Positions 19,725 to 28,736 of a stretch of DNA of 64,000 nucleotides are shown here, one piece after another. Origin of the DNA: Halomonas sp. TD01 (GTDB lineage Bacteria; Pseudomonadota; Gammaproteobacteria; Pseudomonadales; Halomonadaceae). The stretch covers positions 3,658,001 through 3,722,000 of the forward strand of contig NZ_OV350343.1 in assembly GCF_923868895.1 (NCBI RefSeq), written 5' to 3'. A program made the translations under genes and the position numbers. Under the pieces are notes generated by a model. It saw only the letters and a list, made by a program, of their open reading frames with translations. It did no database searches and had not been told where the DNA came from. Within the stretch, counting starts at the first letter, position 1. Every line of letters begins with the position of its first letter.

Positions 19725-20384
19725 CTATTCGCTAGAATGATAGAAACCATAATGCAGAATGGCTTCTTCAACTGCCTCAGGCAGTAGGTAACGAACGCTT
19801 TTGCCCATTTTCAAACGCTCTCTTATATAAGTAGCCGAAATCGCCATCATGGAAGGCAAGGCCAGCGTAAGAACATTGCCATTCGGGCATTGCATCAGTT
19901 CATCTACACTATCGACTTCACGATCACCCACCAGTTCCCTTAACGCTTCAGGCCAAGGAGCGTTATAGCCAGGTCGAGCGATCACCACGAGGTGCGCCAA
20001 GGAGAATATCTGCTTGGCTTTGTGCCATTTGGCTAACCGCAGGAAAGCATCGAACCCGATAATCATCACTAGAGAAGCGCTATCGCCATACGCTTGCCGC
20101 AGCTCGGCAAGCGTATCCACGCTATAAGAAGGCCCTTCTCGGCGTAGCTCACGATCATCTGCCACCACCCCTGGTGTGTCGCTAATACCTAACGTCAACA
20201 ACTCAAAACGCTGCTCCGGCGACACCTGAGGCGTATCACGCAGAGGCGGCTGAGGCGCAGGAATCATGTGCAGACGATCAAGCCCAAGGGCTTCACGAAC
20301 CTCAACGGCGCTTCGTAAATGCCCCAGATGCACAGGATCAAAGGTACCTCCCAGCATACCTATTCGCATGGATGTTGAACTCAT
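19725..20384 (-). CDS. nadD: Nicotinate-nucleotide adenylyltransferase
   Basis: Converts nicotinate mononucleotide plus ATP to deamido-NAD in NAD biosynthesis. The nucleotidyl-transferase motif [11 protein letters not shown] is at residues 12-22 and the second motif appears as I-S-A-T-Y-I-R. Length 219 is normal. Its start overlaps the end of proA by 4 bp, and rsfS follows. Confidence 0.96.
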   Translation of the reverse strand: MSSTSMRIGMLGGTFDPVHLGHLRSAVEVREALGLDRLHMIPAPQPPLRDTPQVSPEQRFELLTLGISDTPGVVADDRELRREGPSYSVDTLAELRQAYGDSASLVMIIGFDAFLRLAKWHKAKQIFSLAHLVVIARPGYNAPWPEALRELVGDREVDSVDELMQCPNGNVLTLALPSMMAISATYIRERLKMGKSVRYLLPEAVEEAILHYGFYHSSE

Positions 20385-21688
20385 TGCCTGACTTGCCCAT
20401 CCCCAAACACTACATATTTTTGCGTTGTGAGCCCTTCTAATCCAACAGGCCCTCGTGCATGCAGCTTATCGGTTGAGATACCTATTTCGGCTCCCAGCCC
20501 ATACTCGAAGCCATCAGCAAAACGCGTAGATGCATTCACGATGACTGAACTCGAGTCGACCTCTGCCATGAAGCGTCTCGCTAGACTGATGTCTTGAGTC
20601 ACAATGGCATCGGTATGATGAGAGCCGTATTGTTCGATATGTTGGATCGCCTCATCCATACCATCGACGACTTTAATCGCTAAAATAGGCGCAAGGTACT
20701 CAGCACTCCAGTCTTCTTCAGTGGCCAACGTTGCCTGGGGCAGCAACGCCCGTGTGCGCTCGCAACCACGTAGCTCTACACTGTGCTCGGCGTAGGCACG
20801 AGCCAACTCTGGCAGCACAATATCGGCAATTGGCGCATCCACCAGTAGCGTTTCCATCGTATTGCAGGTGCCATAACGATGCGTTTTCGCGTTTACCGCG
20901 ATGGCCATCGCTTTAGCGGGGTCTGCCGTGGTATCGATGTAAACATGACAAACGCCATCAAGGTGTTTAATAACCGGCACCGTTGCCTCGCGGGAGATGC
21001 GCTCGATCAGTGACTTTCCCCCTCTTGGAATAATGACGTCAACATAGTCAGGCATGCTAATCATTGCACCCACCGCAGCTCGATCAGTGGTGGCAACGAC
21101 CTGTACTGACTCAGGCGGCAAGCCAACATCGGCTAATCCTTCCTGTATACAACTACTAATTGCAGCATTTGACGCACTGGCTTCAGATCCCCCGCGTAGC
21201 AAGCAGGCATTACCGGATTTTAAGCACAAGCTTGCTGCCTCAAGGGTAACGTTGGGGCGAGATTCGTAAATAATGCCAATAACCCCAAGCGGCACGCGCA
21301 TTTTGCCAACTTGAATCCCGCTCGGGCGATAGCGCATATCGTCAATCTCGCCGACAGGATCTGGCAAGGCAGCCACTTGATGAAGACCTTCGATCATGGC
21401 ATCAATTCGCGCATCGTTAAGTGCCAGACGATCTAGCAACGCATTGTCTAAGCCGGTTTCTTTACCACGCTGTAAGTCAAGCGCATTAGCCTCTAATATT
21501 AATTGTCTAGATGCCGCAAGGCGTAATGCCATTGCCTCAAGCGCACGATTTTTCAATCCCGTATCAGCACGACGCAACTCTCTAGCAGCTGCCCGAGCGC
21601 CTTGACCGAGCACCTGGATATAAGCGGGCACATCCCCCGCAGCTAATTGCTGTAGGGCTACGTTTTGGCGTGCGTTTGAACCGCTCAT
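20381..21688 (-). CDS. proA: Glutamate-5-semialdehyde dehydrogenase
   Basis: Reduces gamma-glutamyl phosphate to glutamate-5-semialdehyde in proline synthesis; proline is also an osmolyte precursor in halophiles. The catalytic cysteine is in [22 protein letters not shown] and R-G-G-S-E-A are conserved. The protein is 435 residues, about 18 more than the E. coli enzyme because of the N-terminus. AGGGAGAAAG before the ATG supports this start. It heads the long minus-strand cluster that continues with nadD. Confidence 0.97.
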   Translation of the reverse strand: MSGSNARQNVALQQLAAGDVPAYIQVLGQGARAAARELRRADTGLKNRALEAMALRLAASRQLILEANALDLQRGKETGLDNALLDRLALNDARIDAMIEGLHQVAALPDPVGEIDDMRYRPSGIQVGKMRVPLGVIGIIYESRPNVTLEAASLCLKSGNACLLRGGSEASASNAAISSCIQEGLADVGLPPESVQVVATTDRAAVGAMISMPDYVDVIIPRGGKSLIERISREATVPVIKHLDGVCHVYIDTTADPAKAMAIAVNAKTHRYGTCNTMETLLVDAPIADIVLPELARAYAEHSVELRGCERTRALLPQATLATEEDWSAEYLAPILAIKVVDGMDEAIQHIEQYGSHHTDAIVTQDISLARRFMAEVDSSSVIVNASTRFADGFEYGLGAEIGISTDKLHARGPVGLEGLTTQKYVVFGDGQVRQ

Positions 21689-21874
21689 ACTTTCTCCCTG
21701 TGTTATCGCGTATGCAAGGCAAGTTGCATTCTATGGTAGTGGTACTAGGTGTTTGGCAGTATGTTACGCCATTAGGGCGTTATACTGACGCTGTTAGTGA
21801 CTACATTTAGACGCCCACGCCTAGTCAAAGTGTTCCATGGGCAATCCCGAATTAAAGGTGAATAGTAAGCCACC

Positions 21875-22732
21875 ATGCAAAGCAAGTACAAAATACGCCT
21901 ACTAAGAGCCAATCTATTTGCAGCGGCAGTAGTATTAGCACTCTGGACATATACGGCACAGCCAGTGGCTGCGCTGGCGCTTTGGTTGTCGGTAGGCTGG
22001 CTTTTCGTTACTGCGTTATTACTCGATTTTAGCCACCGCCGTTCTAAAGGCCTACCTTGGCAAGTGCTCACCGGGACGCTGCTATTGTCTCTTATTGCCG
22101 CAGCTCCAGAACGTCATAGCTTTTTAATATGGGCTTGGGCGGCAATGTTTATGCTTCCCCAGAAACGCTGGGTAGCTGCTTTCAACGCGTGCGCTGCGCT
22201 ACTTAGCTGGTTATTAATCGCCCCTCTTCTCACCTTACCCGAAGGGCTACTGCTTTTGGCTACTCTGATGACACTGGGCGTGCTGTCCAGTGCCAAAGCG
22301 TGCCAGTTAATCGATATTAATGGCTCGATTCGCAAACGTCTTCGGCTTATTCCCGGTCTTAATCTATGGCCAAGCGGCCAACTACTAAGAGACCTAAGTC
22401 GCGAACAAACCCGCTCTGAACGTGAAGCCATCTATGCAGAGTTATTCATTATCCAAGTAAAACGTCATCAGCTTTGGTCGTCGGCGCAAAAATTGTGCAA
22501 CCTCACATACAGCTTCGAACACGTTTATCGCTTAAACAGTCAGACGCTTGCCGCCTTAATGCTGTCGCATAATCCAAAGGAAGCCGCTCACCGCCGCAAG
22601 CTTCTCTGTGCCGGCCTCCCAGAAAAACAGCACTCCCATCACCTGCCGCTAATGGACATAGAACTATCAGGTCTGTCCGTCGAGGCGCTAGCCCAGCTCC
22701 CGCCTCTACAACGGGAAAATAACGATGATTGA
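21875..22732 (+). CDS. Membrane protein with degenerate GGDEF domain (first of pair)
   Basis: A 285-residue protein. Residues 1-145 hold about five hydrophobic segments. The cytoplasmic part reads as a decayed diguanylate-cyclase fold: P-G-L-N-L-W-P-S at about 155 stands where L-T-G-L-x-N-R-R is expected, a helix and strand A-E-L-F-I-I-Q-V follow, and V-Y-R-L-N-S-Q-T-L-A-A-L occupies the position of the R-x-G-G-D-E-F loop. The catalytic glycines and acids are missing, so cyclase activity is very unlikely. It overlaps the next gene, a protein of the same architecture, by 8 bp. The GGDEF assignment is an eye alignment. Confidence 0.7.
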   Translation: MQSKYKIRLLRANLFAAAVVLALWTYTAQPVAALALWLSVGWLFVTALLLDFSHRRSKGLPWQVLTGTLLLSLIAAAPERHSFLIWAWAAMFMLPQKRWVAAFNACAALLSWLLIAPLLTLPEGLLLLATLMTLGVLSSAKACQLIDINGSIRKRLRLIPGLNLWPSGQLLRDLSREQTRSEREAIYAELFIIQVKRHQLWSSAQKLCNLTYSFEHVYRLNSQTLAALMLSHNPKEAAHRRKLLCAGLPEKQHSHHLPLMDIELSGLSVEALAQLPPLQRENNDD

Positions 22733-23657
22733 CCAACCGCTGCACAGACACCTGATGACCTTTGCCTACACTGCCAGCGTTATCTTAGTAGCAGGGTACA
22801 CGTTCTGGCTTTATGGGATGGGAAATTATCACGACTTGTTAGTGCCGATGTTTGTGGCACTGCTGCTACTCGCGGCGTTATTAATGCACCAAAGTCAGGC
22901 GTTAAACCCTGCTCTTCCTCGCGCTATTTTACTGGGTAGTAGTTATGTCATTACCCTGTCCGCTTTCTATAACCACCCTAGCATCTCGACTATTTGGATT
23001 GGACTGCCCACGGCTGCTGCATTTTTTTTGCTCCCGCTATCGAGCGCTTTATTGCTAACTACATTTTCCGGCCCCTTGTGGTGGCTGTTAACCAACCACA
23101 ATGGCACATCCGCAGAGATGATTATTGCTTATACCGCTCTCATTCTGCTGCTCGCCTTACCACCATGGGAACACGCACGTCAGCGAGCATTGTTAAGGGC
23201 GACGGATCCAAACGACAATGATTGCAATGCTTACCATATCGATACGCTAAAAGAGCGCCTGCATAATGAATTTCTACGCGCAGCGATGCTCAACAAGCGC
23301 TTGGCGGTATTAGTAATGCATTTACCCCAACTTGATATGGCGGAAGAGCAATTTGGTTCACGCGCTCAAACGGCTCTTTTGGGCGCTCTCTGTAACGAAG
23401 TGAATAGCCGTTGCCGTGACCACGACCTATTAGGCCGAGCAGACAACGCCACATTCTGGTTGGTGTTGCCTGACACAAGCGAAAGCGGTGCTATGTTGGT
23501 GCGCGAGCGGCTGCAACGCGCATTATCACAACGTGTTCTAGTGGAAACGGGGCAATTAGAAACCCGTATTGCTGTTTGCCTGCCGTGCCGAAATGAAAGT
23601 TTTGAACGCTACATAAATCGCTTGGAAGCACGTGCGAAGGCATTATCTATCGCTTGA
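22725..23657 (+). CDS. Membrane protein with degenerate GGDEF domain (second of pair)
   Basis: A 310-residue protein with about five hydrophobic segments (residues 12-150), then a C-terminal domain that matches the GGDEF layout better than its neighbour. It has a start helix, V-L-V-M-H-L-P-Q-L-D where L-x-D-I-D-x-F is expected, A-L-L-G-A-L-C-N-E-V-N-S-R, then L-L-G-R-A-D-N-A-T-F-W-L-V-L-P in place of G-R-x-G-G-D-E-F-x-x-L-L-P. The GGDEF signature is replaced by A-D-N-A-T-F, so it should not synthesise c-di-GMP. The start codon overlaps the preceding gene, which implies coupled expression and perhaps a two-subunit membrane complex. Confidence 0.75.
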   Translation: MIDQPLHRHLMTFAYTASVILVAGYTFWLYGMGNYHDLLVPMFVALLLLAALLMHQSQALNPALPRAILLGSSYVITLSAFYNHPSISTIWIGLPTAAAFFLLPLSSALLLTTFSGPLWWLLTNHNGTSAEMIIAYTALILLLALPPWEHARQRALLRATDPNDNDCNAYHIDTLKERLHNEFLRAAMLNKRLAVLVMHLPQLDMAEEQFGSRAQTALLGALCNEVNSRCRDHDLLGRADNATFWLVLPDTSESGAMLVRERLQRALSQRVLVETGQLETRIAVCLPCRNESFERYINRLEARAKALSIA

Positions 23658-23684
23658 TGCTTATAAAATGGAGCAGTACTCGTC

Positions 23685-25076
23685 ATGGCTGATACGCTTT
23701 TTGCCCTGTCGCTCTCACCAGCCATGTTACTACTGATGGTTGCGCTAATTTCACTGCTTGAATCCCTTGCGTTGGTTGGCTTATTGGTTCCAGGCGTTGT
23801 GTTAATCACCGCAGCCGCGTCTTTGGCGGGGCATGAAGCCATTGCCCTACCATGGCTAACCGGCGCTGCGTTACTAGGCGCCATTTTGGGGGATAGCATT
23901 AGCTACCTGCTCGGCTATCACCACCGCGAACAGGTCACCAACCGCTGGCCGTTATCCATCCATCCAGAATGGCTTGAACGCGGCGTACTTTTTTTTGAAC
24001 GTTATGGTATCCATTCAGTATTTATTGGCCGATTCGTAGGGCCAGTCCGTCCCATTATTCCGCTTATTGCAGGCATGATGCGGATGCCAAAACGCACATT
24101 TTTGTGGGCTAATATCACTTCCGCCGCCCTGTGGGCACCCGCTTATGTGCTGCCTGGCTACTTACTAGGAAGAACCTGGCAACAGCACCTCAATCTCCCC
24201 CAAAACATTGAAACGGCAATCATTACATTAGGCGCCAGCATCGTCGTGCTTGCGGTGGTTTTTTCCTGGGGAAGAGCTCAGGTTGGGCGCCATGGCTTTA
24301 TCTACTTGGCAACAGCACGCCTTATTCGTCGTGTCCCTTTTATGCGTCGTTCCTGGCTCTCAATGAGCCTTAATGATGAAGTGCCGCTAGCCTCGTTACT
24401 GTTATTTGTGATCACGTTGGCAAGTGTCTCAGCCTGGACACTGCTGGTAATGAACCATCAAGGCCCACTGGCGATTGACCTACAAGCGCAGCGGCTGTTT
24501 AGCTGGTTAACCAATGAGCCACTTCAGTTAGTCAGCTTGAGCTTGGCCAAAATAGGCGACTCACTTGGGGTTACCGCCCTACTTTTGCCTTTGGCAGTTT
24601 GGCTGATACACCACAAGCGCATGGATGCTCTTAGCCATTGGGCGTTTGCCATCGGTGGTGTTGCGCTGCTCAACACAATGGGAAAGATGGTTTTTGGGCG
24701 TGTACGGCCAGAAACACCAGACTATCTGGCTGGCTCATTTTCATACCCAAGCGCACACACCTCCACGGCAGTTGTCGTTGCTGGGCTAGCAGCTGCGTTC
24801 ATTGCAGCCGGGTTGCACCGCAAACAACGCGTTTGGGTTTATTGGCTAGCCATTATACTGGTCACGCCGATGGCGTTATCGCGCTTAATATTAGGCGTTC
24901 ATTGGCTAAGTGATCTCATCGGCGGCGCCCTCTTGGGCCTGCTAGTATGCGCCCTCGTTCGGCTGAATTGGCAGCGAAGCGTTAGAACTCCCTTACCTCG
25001 TTGCCCGTGGGGCAGACTAATAGCAGCCACCATCGTGCTGGTAGGCCTGCGTGTTATCCTGCTACCACCTGTTTAG
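23685..25076 (+). CDS. DedA family / PAP2 phosphatase fusion protein
   Basis: A 463-residue inner-membrane protein that joins two known folds. Residues 1-185 are a DedA domain (P-G-x-x-x and F-I-G-R-F-V-G-P-V-R-P signature, flippase-like membrane family). Residues about 240-440 are a PAP2-type lipid phosphatase with all three active-site motifs: K-M-V-F-G-R-V-R-P, P-S-A-H-T, and S-R-L-I-L-G-V-H-W-L-S-D. The fusion suggests hydrolysis and movement of an isoprenoid or glycerolipid phosphate, such as undecaprenyl-PP recycling. This is inference. It lies 27 bp after the GGDEF-like pair on the same strand. Confidence 0.92.
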   Translation: MADTLFALSLSPAMLLLMVALISLLESLALVGLLVPGVVLITAAASLAGHEAIALPWLTGAALLGAILGDSISYLLGYHHREQVTNRWPLSIHPEWLERGVLFFERYGIHSVFIGRFVGPVRPIIPLIAGMMRMPKRTFLWANITSAALWAPAYVLPGYLLGRTWQQHLNLPQNIETAIITLGASIVVLAVVFSWGRAQVGRHGFIYLATARLIRRVPFMRRSWLSMSLNDEVPLASLLLFVITLASVSAWTLLVMNHQGPLAIDLQAQRLFSWLTNEPLQLVSLSLAKIGDSLGVTALLLPLAVWLIHHKRMDALSHWAFAIGGVALLNTMGKMVFGRVRPETPDYLAGSFSYPSAHTSTAVVVAGLAAAFIAAGLHRKQRVWVYWLAIILVTPMALSRLILGVHWLSDLIGGALLGLLVCALVRLNWQRSVRTPLPRCPWGRLIAATIVLVGLRVILLPPV

Positions 25077-25104
25077 CAACTCGGCGCTACTTAGCAATTC
25101 GACG

Positions 25105-25731
25105 CTACCCCAGTGCCAGCCAGACACCCACCCCAATCATTAGTGTCCCTGCAATACGGTTAAGCAACCGTACATTGCCGCTTTTGCCTAGCACGTTACG
25201 CAGCGTTTTCCCCCCAGTGGCGTACACCAGCATGCTGGCAAACTCGATCACTAAAATAACCGCAATAAGAAGGGTAAGCTGAGGCGCTAGTGGCCGACTG
25301 CCATCTAAAAACGGTGGCAGCAGCACCATAAAAAAGGCCCACCCCTTGGGGTTGGCCACTGCCGTGACTAACCCCTGAGTAGCCAGCTGTACCCGCCCAG
25401 CGGCTGGCCCAGCATTAAGCTCGTCAGGGATAGCCATACGCCCCCTAGAGCGCCACATCATAATGCCCAAATAAGCCAAGTACGCGCCGCCCACCCACTT
25501 AAACGCAATGAACAGCTCTGGCTGACGCAGCATTAACGCTGCCACACCAGCACCCGCGGCGGCCGCAACGATGCCAACGCCAATTAGCTCGCCTATCATC
25601 ATCCACAGCGTTCGCTTCACTCCCTGGGTCATTCCCAGCACCATCGCCAACGTCATACACATCCCCGGCGTTAGGGAAACGAACAAAAACGTGGGTACAA
25701 ACACCGACAGCGTCGCCCATGACATCATCAT
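25105..25731 (-). CDS. LysE/RhtB-family exporter
   Basis: A 208-residue inner-membrane exporter of the LysE superfamily with about six hydrophobic segments. The first helix carries the L-T-P-G-M signature, and A-V-A-N-P-K-G-W-A-F-F in the middle is the family's second conserved stretch. Members export amino acids and related small molecules, but the substrate cannot be told. Its ATG overlaps the TAA of ubiX (TAATG), so it belongs to the mpl-ubiX unit. Confidence 0.92.
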   Translation of the reverse strand: MMMSWATLSVFVPTFLFVSLTPGMCMTLAMVLGMTQGVKRTLWMMIGELIGVGIVAAAAGAGVAALMLRQPELFIAFKWVGGAYLAYLGIMMWRSRGRMAIPDELNAGPAAGRVQLATQGLVTAVANPKGWAFFMVLLPPFLDGSRPLAPQLTLLIAVILVIEFASMLVYATGGKTLRNVLGKSGNVRLLNRIAGTLMIGVGVWLALG

Positions 25732-26396
25732 TACTCTTCCGTATTGTTTACATCGTTATCTGCATCGCTAGACGTGGTTTCATACCCTTCACCCCAACGC
25801 GGTACAAGGCGGTGGGTAATGCCTAACTGGTTGAGTATCCGGGCAACCACAAAGTCGATTAAATCTTCTATTCGTTCCGGGCGATGATAAAAACCGGGAG
25901 CCGCAGGCAAAATCACCACTCCCAAGCGGCTTAGCGCCAGCATGTGCTCTAGGTGAATGGGTGAAAAGGGGCTTTCACGTGGCACCATGACTAACGTCCG
26001 TCGCTCTTTGATAGCGACGTCGGCGGCACGCTCAATTAAGTTATTGCTCGCGCCAGTTGCGACTGCTGAAAGCGTGCCTGTAGAGCAGGGGCAAATCACC
26101 ATCGCAGAGGGGGCGCCAGAACCTGATGCGACGGGTGCCATCCAGTCTTCACGACCAAAACAGCGGATTTGACCGGGCTTAGCGCCACTCTGCTCGGTGA
26201 GTGCCTCGACTAAGCGTTTAGGCTGAGCAGGTAACGACACATCTGTCTCAGTGGCAATGACCATATGCGCTGCTTTGGAAATCATTACCCACACTTCATG
26301 ACCTGCAGCCACTAATACGTCGATCAAGCGCAGGCCATACTGCGCGCCCGAAGCACCTGTCAGCGCCACTGTTACCGGCGGTTTAAAGTCTGTCAC
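25731..26396 (-). CDS. ubiX: Flavin prenyltransferase UbiX
   Basis: Makes prenylated FMN, the cofactor of UbiD-type decarboxylases in ubiquinone synthesis. The flavin-binding start V-A-L-T-G-A-S-G-A-Q-Y is at residues 10-20. C-P-C-S-T-G-T-L and R-E-S-P-F-S-P-I-H-L are conserved. The last 25 residues (S-S-D-A-D-N-D-V-N-N-T-E-E) are an acidic tail beyond the usual end. It overlaps mpl by 4 bp and the LysE gene at its stop. Confidence 0.96.
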   Translation of the reverse strand: MTDFKPPVTVALTGASGAQYGLRLIDVLVAAGHEVWVMISKAAHMVIATETDVSLPAQPKRLVEALTEQSGAKPGQIRCFGREDWMAPVASGSGAPSAMVICPCSTGTLSAVATGASNNLIERAADVAIKERRTLVMVPRESPFSPIHLEHMLALSRLGVVILPAAPGFYHRPERIEDLIDFVVARILNQLGITHRLVPRWGEGYETTSSDADNDVNNTEE

Positions 26397-27778
26397 TCAG
26401 CTTGCTCCTTGGCAGATAGCGCGCTCAACAGGCGCTGATGAACTCCTTCAAAACCGCCATTAGACATCACAACAATACGGTCTAGTGGTGACGCTTGAGT
26501 CACAACCGCTTGCACGAGCGCATCGATATCGCTAAATAGTTCAGCGCGCTTGCCTTGTTCAGCCACTAACGCTTCCATTGACCAGTCAAGCCCTGCCGGT
26601 TGAAACCAGAACACGGCATCCGCATCGGCAACGCTCTCATTCAGTCGAGCACGCAGTGCGCCTAAACGCATGGTATTGGAGCGTGGCTCAATCACCGCCA
26701 GCAAACGCCCTTTGGTGGTGGCTGCACGCAGCCCTTTTAAGGTGGCCGCAATCGCTGTTGGATGGTGGGCAAAGTCATCGATGACTTGCACTCCGTCCAC
26801 TTCCCCGAGGACTTCCTGACGGCGACGGGGTGTTTTAAAACGAGAAAGCGCAGCGCAAGCGCGAGCAAGATTCACACCACAACGGCTCGCAGCGGCAAGT
26901 GCCGCAAGCGCATTACGCGCGTTGTGCTCACCGGTTAACGCCCACTCGACTACGCCGTCCTCTTCGCCCTCTACCCCAATGTGGAGCACCTGAAAGCGGC
27001 TGCCATCAGAGCGTTCCAAACGCAATTGCCACTCGCTGTTCTCTAATGTGCCGAAATGCTCGACCGGCGACCATACTCCCATTTCTAAAACACGTTCCAG
27101 CGCAGGCTGTTGATCAGCAACTAACAAGCAACCTCGGCTCGGCACGGTTCGTACCAAATGGTGGAACTGGCGCTCAATCGCAGCAAGGTCAGGGAATATA
27201 TCGGCATGGTCAAACTCTAAGTTGTTCATCACCGCAATCTGGGGGCGGTAGTGAACAAACTTAGAGCGCTTGTCAAAAAACGCCGTATCGTACTCGTCAG
27301 CCTCTACAATAAACGGGCTATCGTGATGACCTAAGCGTGCCGACACACCAAAATTACGCGGCACACCACCAATTAAAAATCCAGGCGTAAAGCCAGCGCT
27401 TTCCAATAACCATGCTAAAAGGCTGGCAGTGGTGGTCTTACCGTGAGTACCTGCAACGGCAATGACTTGCCTGCCAGGCAGTACATGTTCAGCCAGCCAC
27501 TGAGCGCCTGAGGTATAGGACAAACCGCTATTTAGCAGCGCCTCGACTTCGGGGTTACCCCGAGATAACGCATTTCCCACAATGACAAGTGCAGGCTGAT
27601 CAGCAAGATTTTCGGCGCGATATCCCTCCATCAGGGTTATCCCCGCCTCTTCTAACTGGGTGCTCATGGGAGGATACACATTCGTATCTGAGCCGCTCAC
27701 CTGATGCCCTAACTCCCGCGCTAGCAGAGCCAGGCTCCCCATAAAAGTGCCGCAGATACCCATAATATGCAGACGCAT
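26393..27778 (-). CDS. mpl: UDP-MurNAc:tripeptide ligase (murein peptide ligase)
   Basis: Recycles peptidoglycan by joining the tripeptide L-Ala-D-Glu-mDAP directly to UDP-MurNAc. N-terminal Rossmann start I-C-G-T-F-M-G-S, ATP-binding loop G-T-H-G-K-T-T-T near residue 113, and D-F-A-H-H-P-T-A-I near 335 are all present. The 461-residue length fits Mpl rather than MurC. It is followed by ubiX with a 4-bp overlap. Confidence 0.96.
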   Translation of the reverse strand: MRLHIMGICGTFMGSLALLARELGHQVSGSDTNVYPPMSTQLEEAGITLMEGYRAENLADQPALVIVGNALSRGNPEVEALLNSGLSYTSGAQWLAEHVLPGRQVIAVAGTHGKTTTASLLAWLLESAGFTPGFLIGGVPRNFGVSARLGHHDSPFIVEADEYDTAFFDKRSKFVHYRPQIAVMNNLEFDHADIFPDLAAIERQFHHLVRTVPSRGCLLVADQQPALERVLEMGVWSPVEHFGTLENSEWQLRLERSDGSRFQVLHIGVEGEEDGVVEWALTGEHNARNALAALAAASRCGVNLARACAALSRFKTPRRRQEVLGEVDGVQVIDDFAHHPTAIAATLKGLRAATTKGRLLAVIEPRSNTMRLGALRARLNESVADADAVFWFQPAGLDWSMEALVAEQGKRAELFSDIDALVQAVVTQASPLDRIVVMSNGGFEGVHQRLLSALSAKEQAE

Positions 27779-28020
27779 AGGTGAAGCGCTCCTTACTTAA
27801 CCAGTTAACTAAGCTGCTGAGACTAGCATGCAACGTTAACTTGCTCATCTAGTTCAAGGCAGGTCTTGGCTTTAAAACTAGAGCCAAAGCTCGTTCAGAA
27901 GTGACAAAACGCCCAGTTTGATGCAGGATGCGGCTACCTTTTTGCTCATGATCTTTTAAAGATGATCATTCACACACATCCAACCGCTGACCAATCTCAG
28001 CGTTGCCGAGGGAGCTTACA

Positions 28021-28407
28021 ATGCGCGTTTTGATTCGCTATTTCTTCAGAGGTGTCCGCCTTATTCTAGCCCCCGTCATGTTGATCTCAGAGAAGCTTTC
28101 AACCCCTAAATCTGTAGAGCGTACCGAGGAAGAGCAAGCTAAGGTCGATGCCGCCTGTGAACACCTAGCCCTCTATCAGTTCCGCACATGTCCTTTCTGC
28201 ATCAAAGTACGTAAAGAAATCGCGCGACTGGGACTCAATATCGAATTACGCGACGCTCAGCTAGACCCTGACCATAAAAAAGCGCTTCAAGAAGGCGGTG
28301 GCAAAGTTAAAGTTCCGTGCTTAAAAATTAACCATGAAGACGGCCGGGAAGAGTGGCTCTACGAGTCAGATGCCATTAACCGCTGGTTACACCAACATTT
28401 CGCTTAG
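28021..28407 (+). CDS. Membrane-anchored glutaredoxin-like protein
   Basis: A 128-residue protein with one N-terminal hydrophobic segment (F-F-R-G-V-R-L-I-L-A-P-V-M) and a glutaredoxin / GST-N domain. The redox motif C-P-F-C lies near residue 59, followed by K-V-R-K-E-I, and the glutathione-binding cis-proline appears in V-K-V-P-C-L. The ATG at 28021 is preferred because GAGGGAG lies 6 bases before it; an in-frame TTG at 28003 is not supported. It probably acts on thiols at the inner face of the membrane. Partner unknown. Confidence 0.88.
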   Translation: MRVLIRYFFRGVRLILAPVMLISEKLSTPKSVERTEEEQAKVDAACEHLALYQFRTCPFCIKVRKEIARLGLNIELRDAQLDPDHKKALQEGGGKVKVPCLKINHEDGREEWLYESDAINRWLHQHFA

Positions 28408-28736
28408 AACACACTTATACAGTTGCCGCTATGGAGTTGAAAAGCCGAATAGCGGCGCCCACTGCACCCCACCTTCGTCTAACGCCCCTATCTTTTGAGG
28501 CCGTTACCAGCCCTGTCATTCAGCAGATGAATGATACCTCTCATTATTTCGATTGTATGACGCAACCCGCACTCTCTATGTTTATAGAGAACACAATGCT
28601 GTTAGAACAGCTTACAAGCTGACCGTGTCTGTTTTACTGGTTTTTCAAACGCACCTAGTTTTCAAACGCAATTGGTTTTTAAACACGCTAGGTTTGGCCA
28701 GTAAAGTGAACAATAAACAATACAAAGGGAAACATT
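28408..28736. promoter_or_regulatory. Upstream region of the peptide transporter operon
   Basis: About 330 bp without a gene. It holds a palindrome GCTGTT-AG-AACAGC (28598-28611) and three imperfect direct repeats of 17-18 bp from about 28641 to 28692, each beginning TTTTCAAACGC or close to it (TTTTTAAACACGC in the third). The substrate-binding protein gene starts at 28737. These are candidate operator sites, possibly for the LysR regulator encoded after the operon. No -35/-10 pair could be fixed. Confidence 0.45.

Noticed and set aside
27951..27963. Short palindrome ATCTTTTAAAGAT before the glutaredoxin-like gene as an operator
   Set aside because: AT-rich palindromes of this size are common and nothing else supports a regulator site here.
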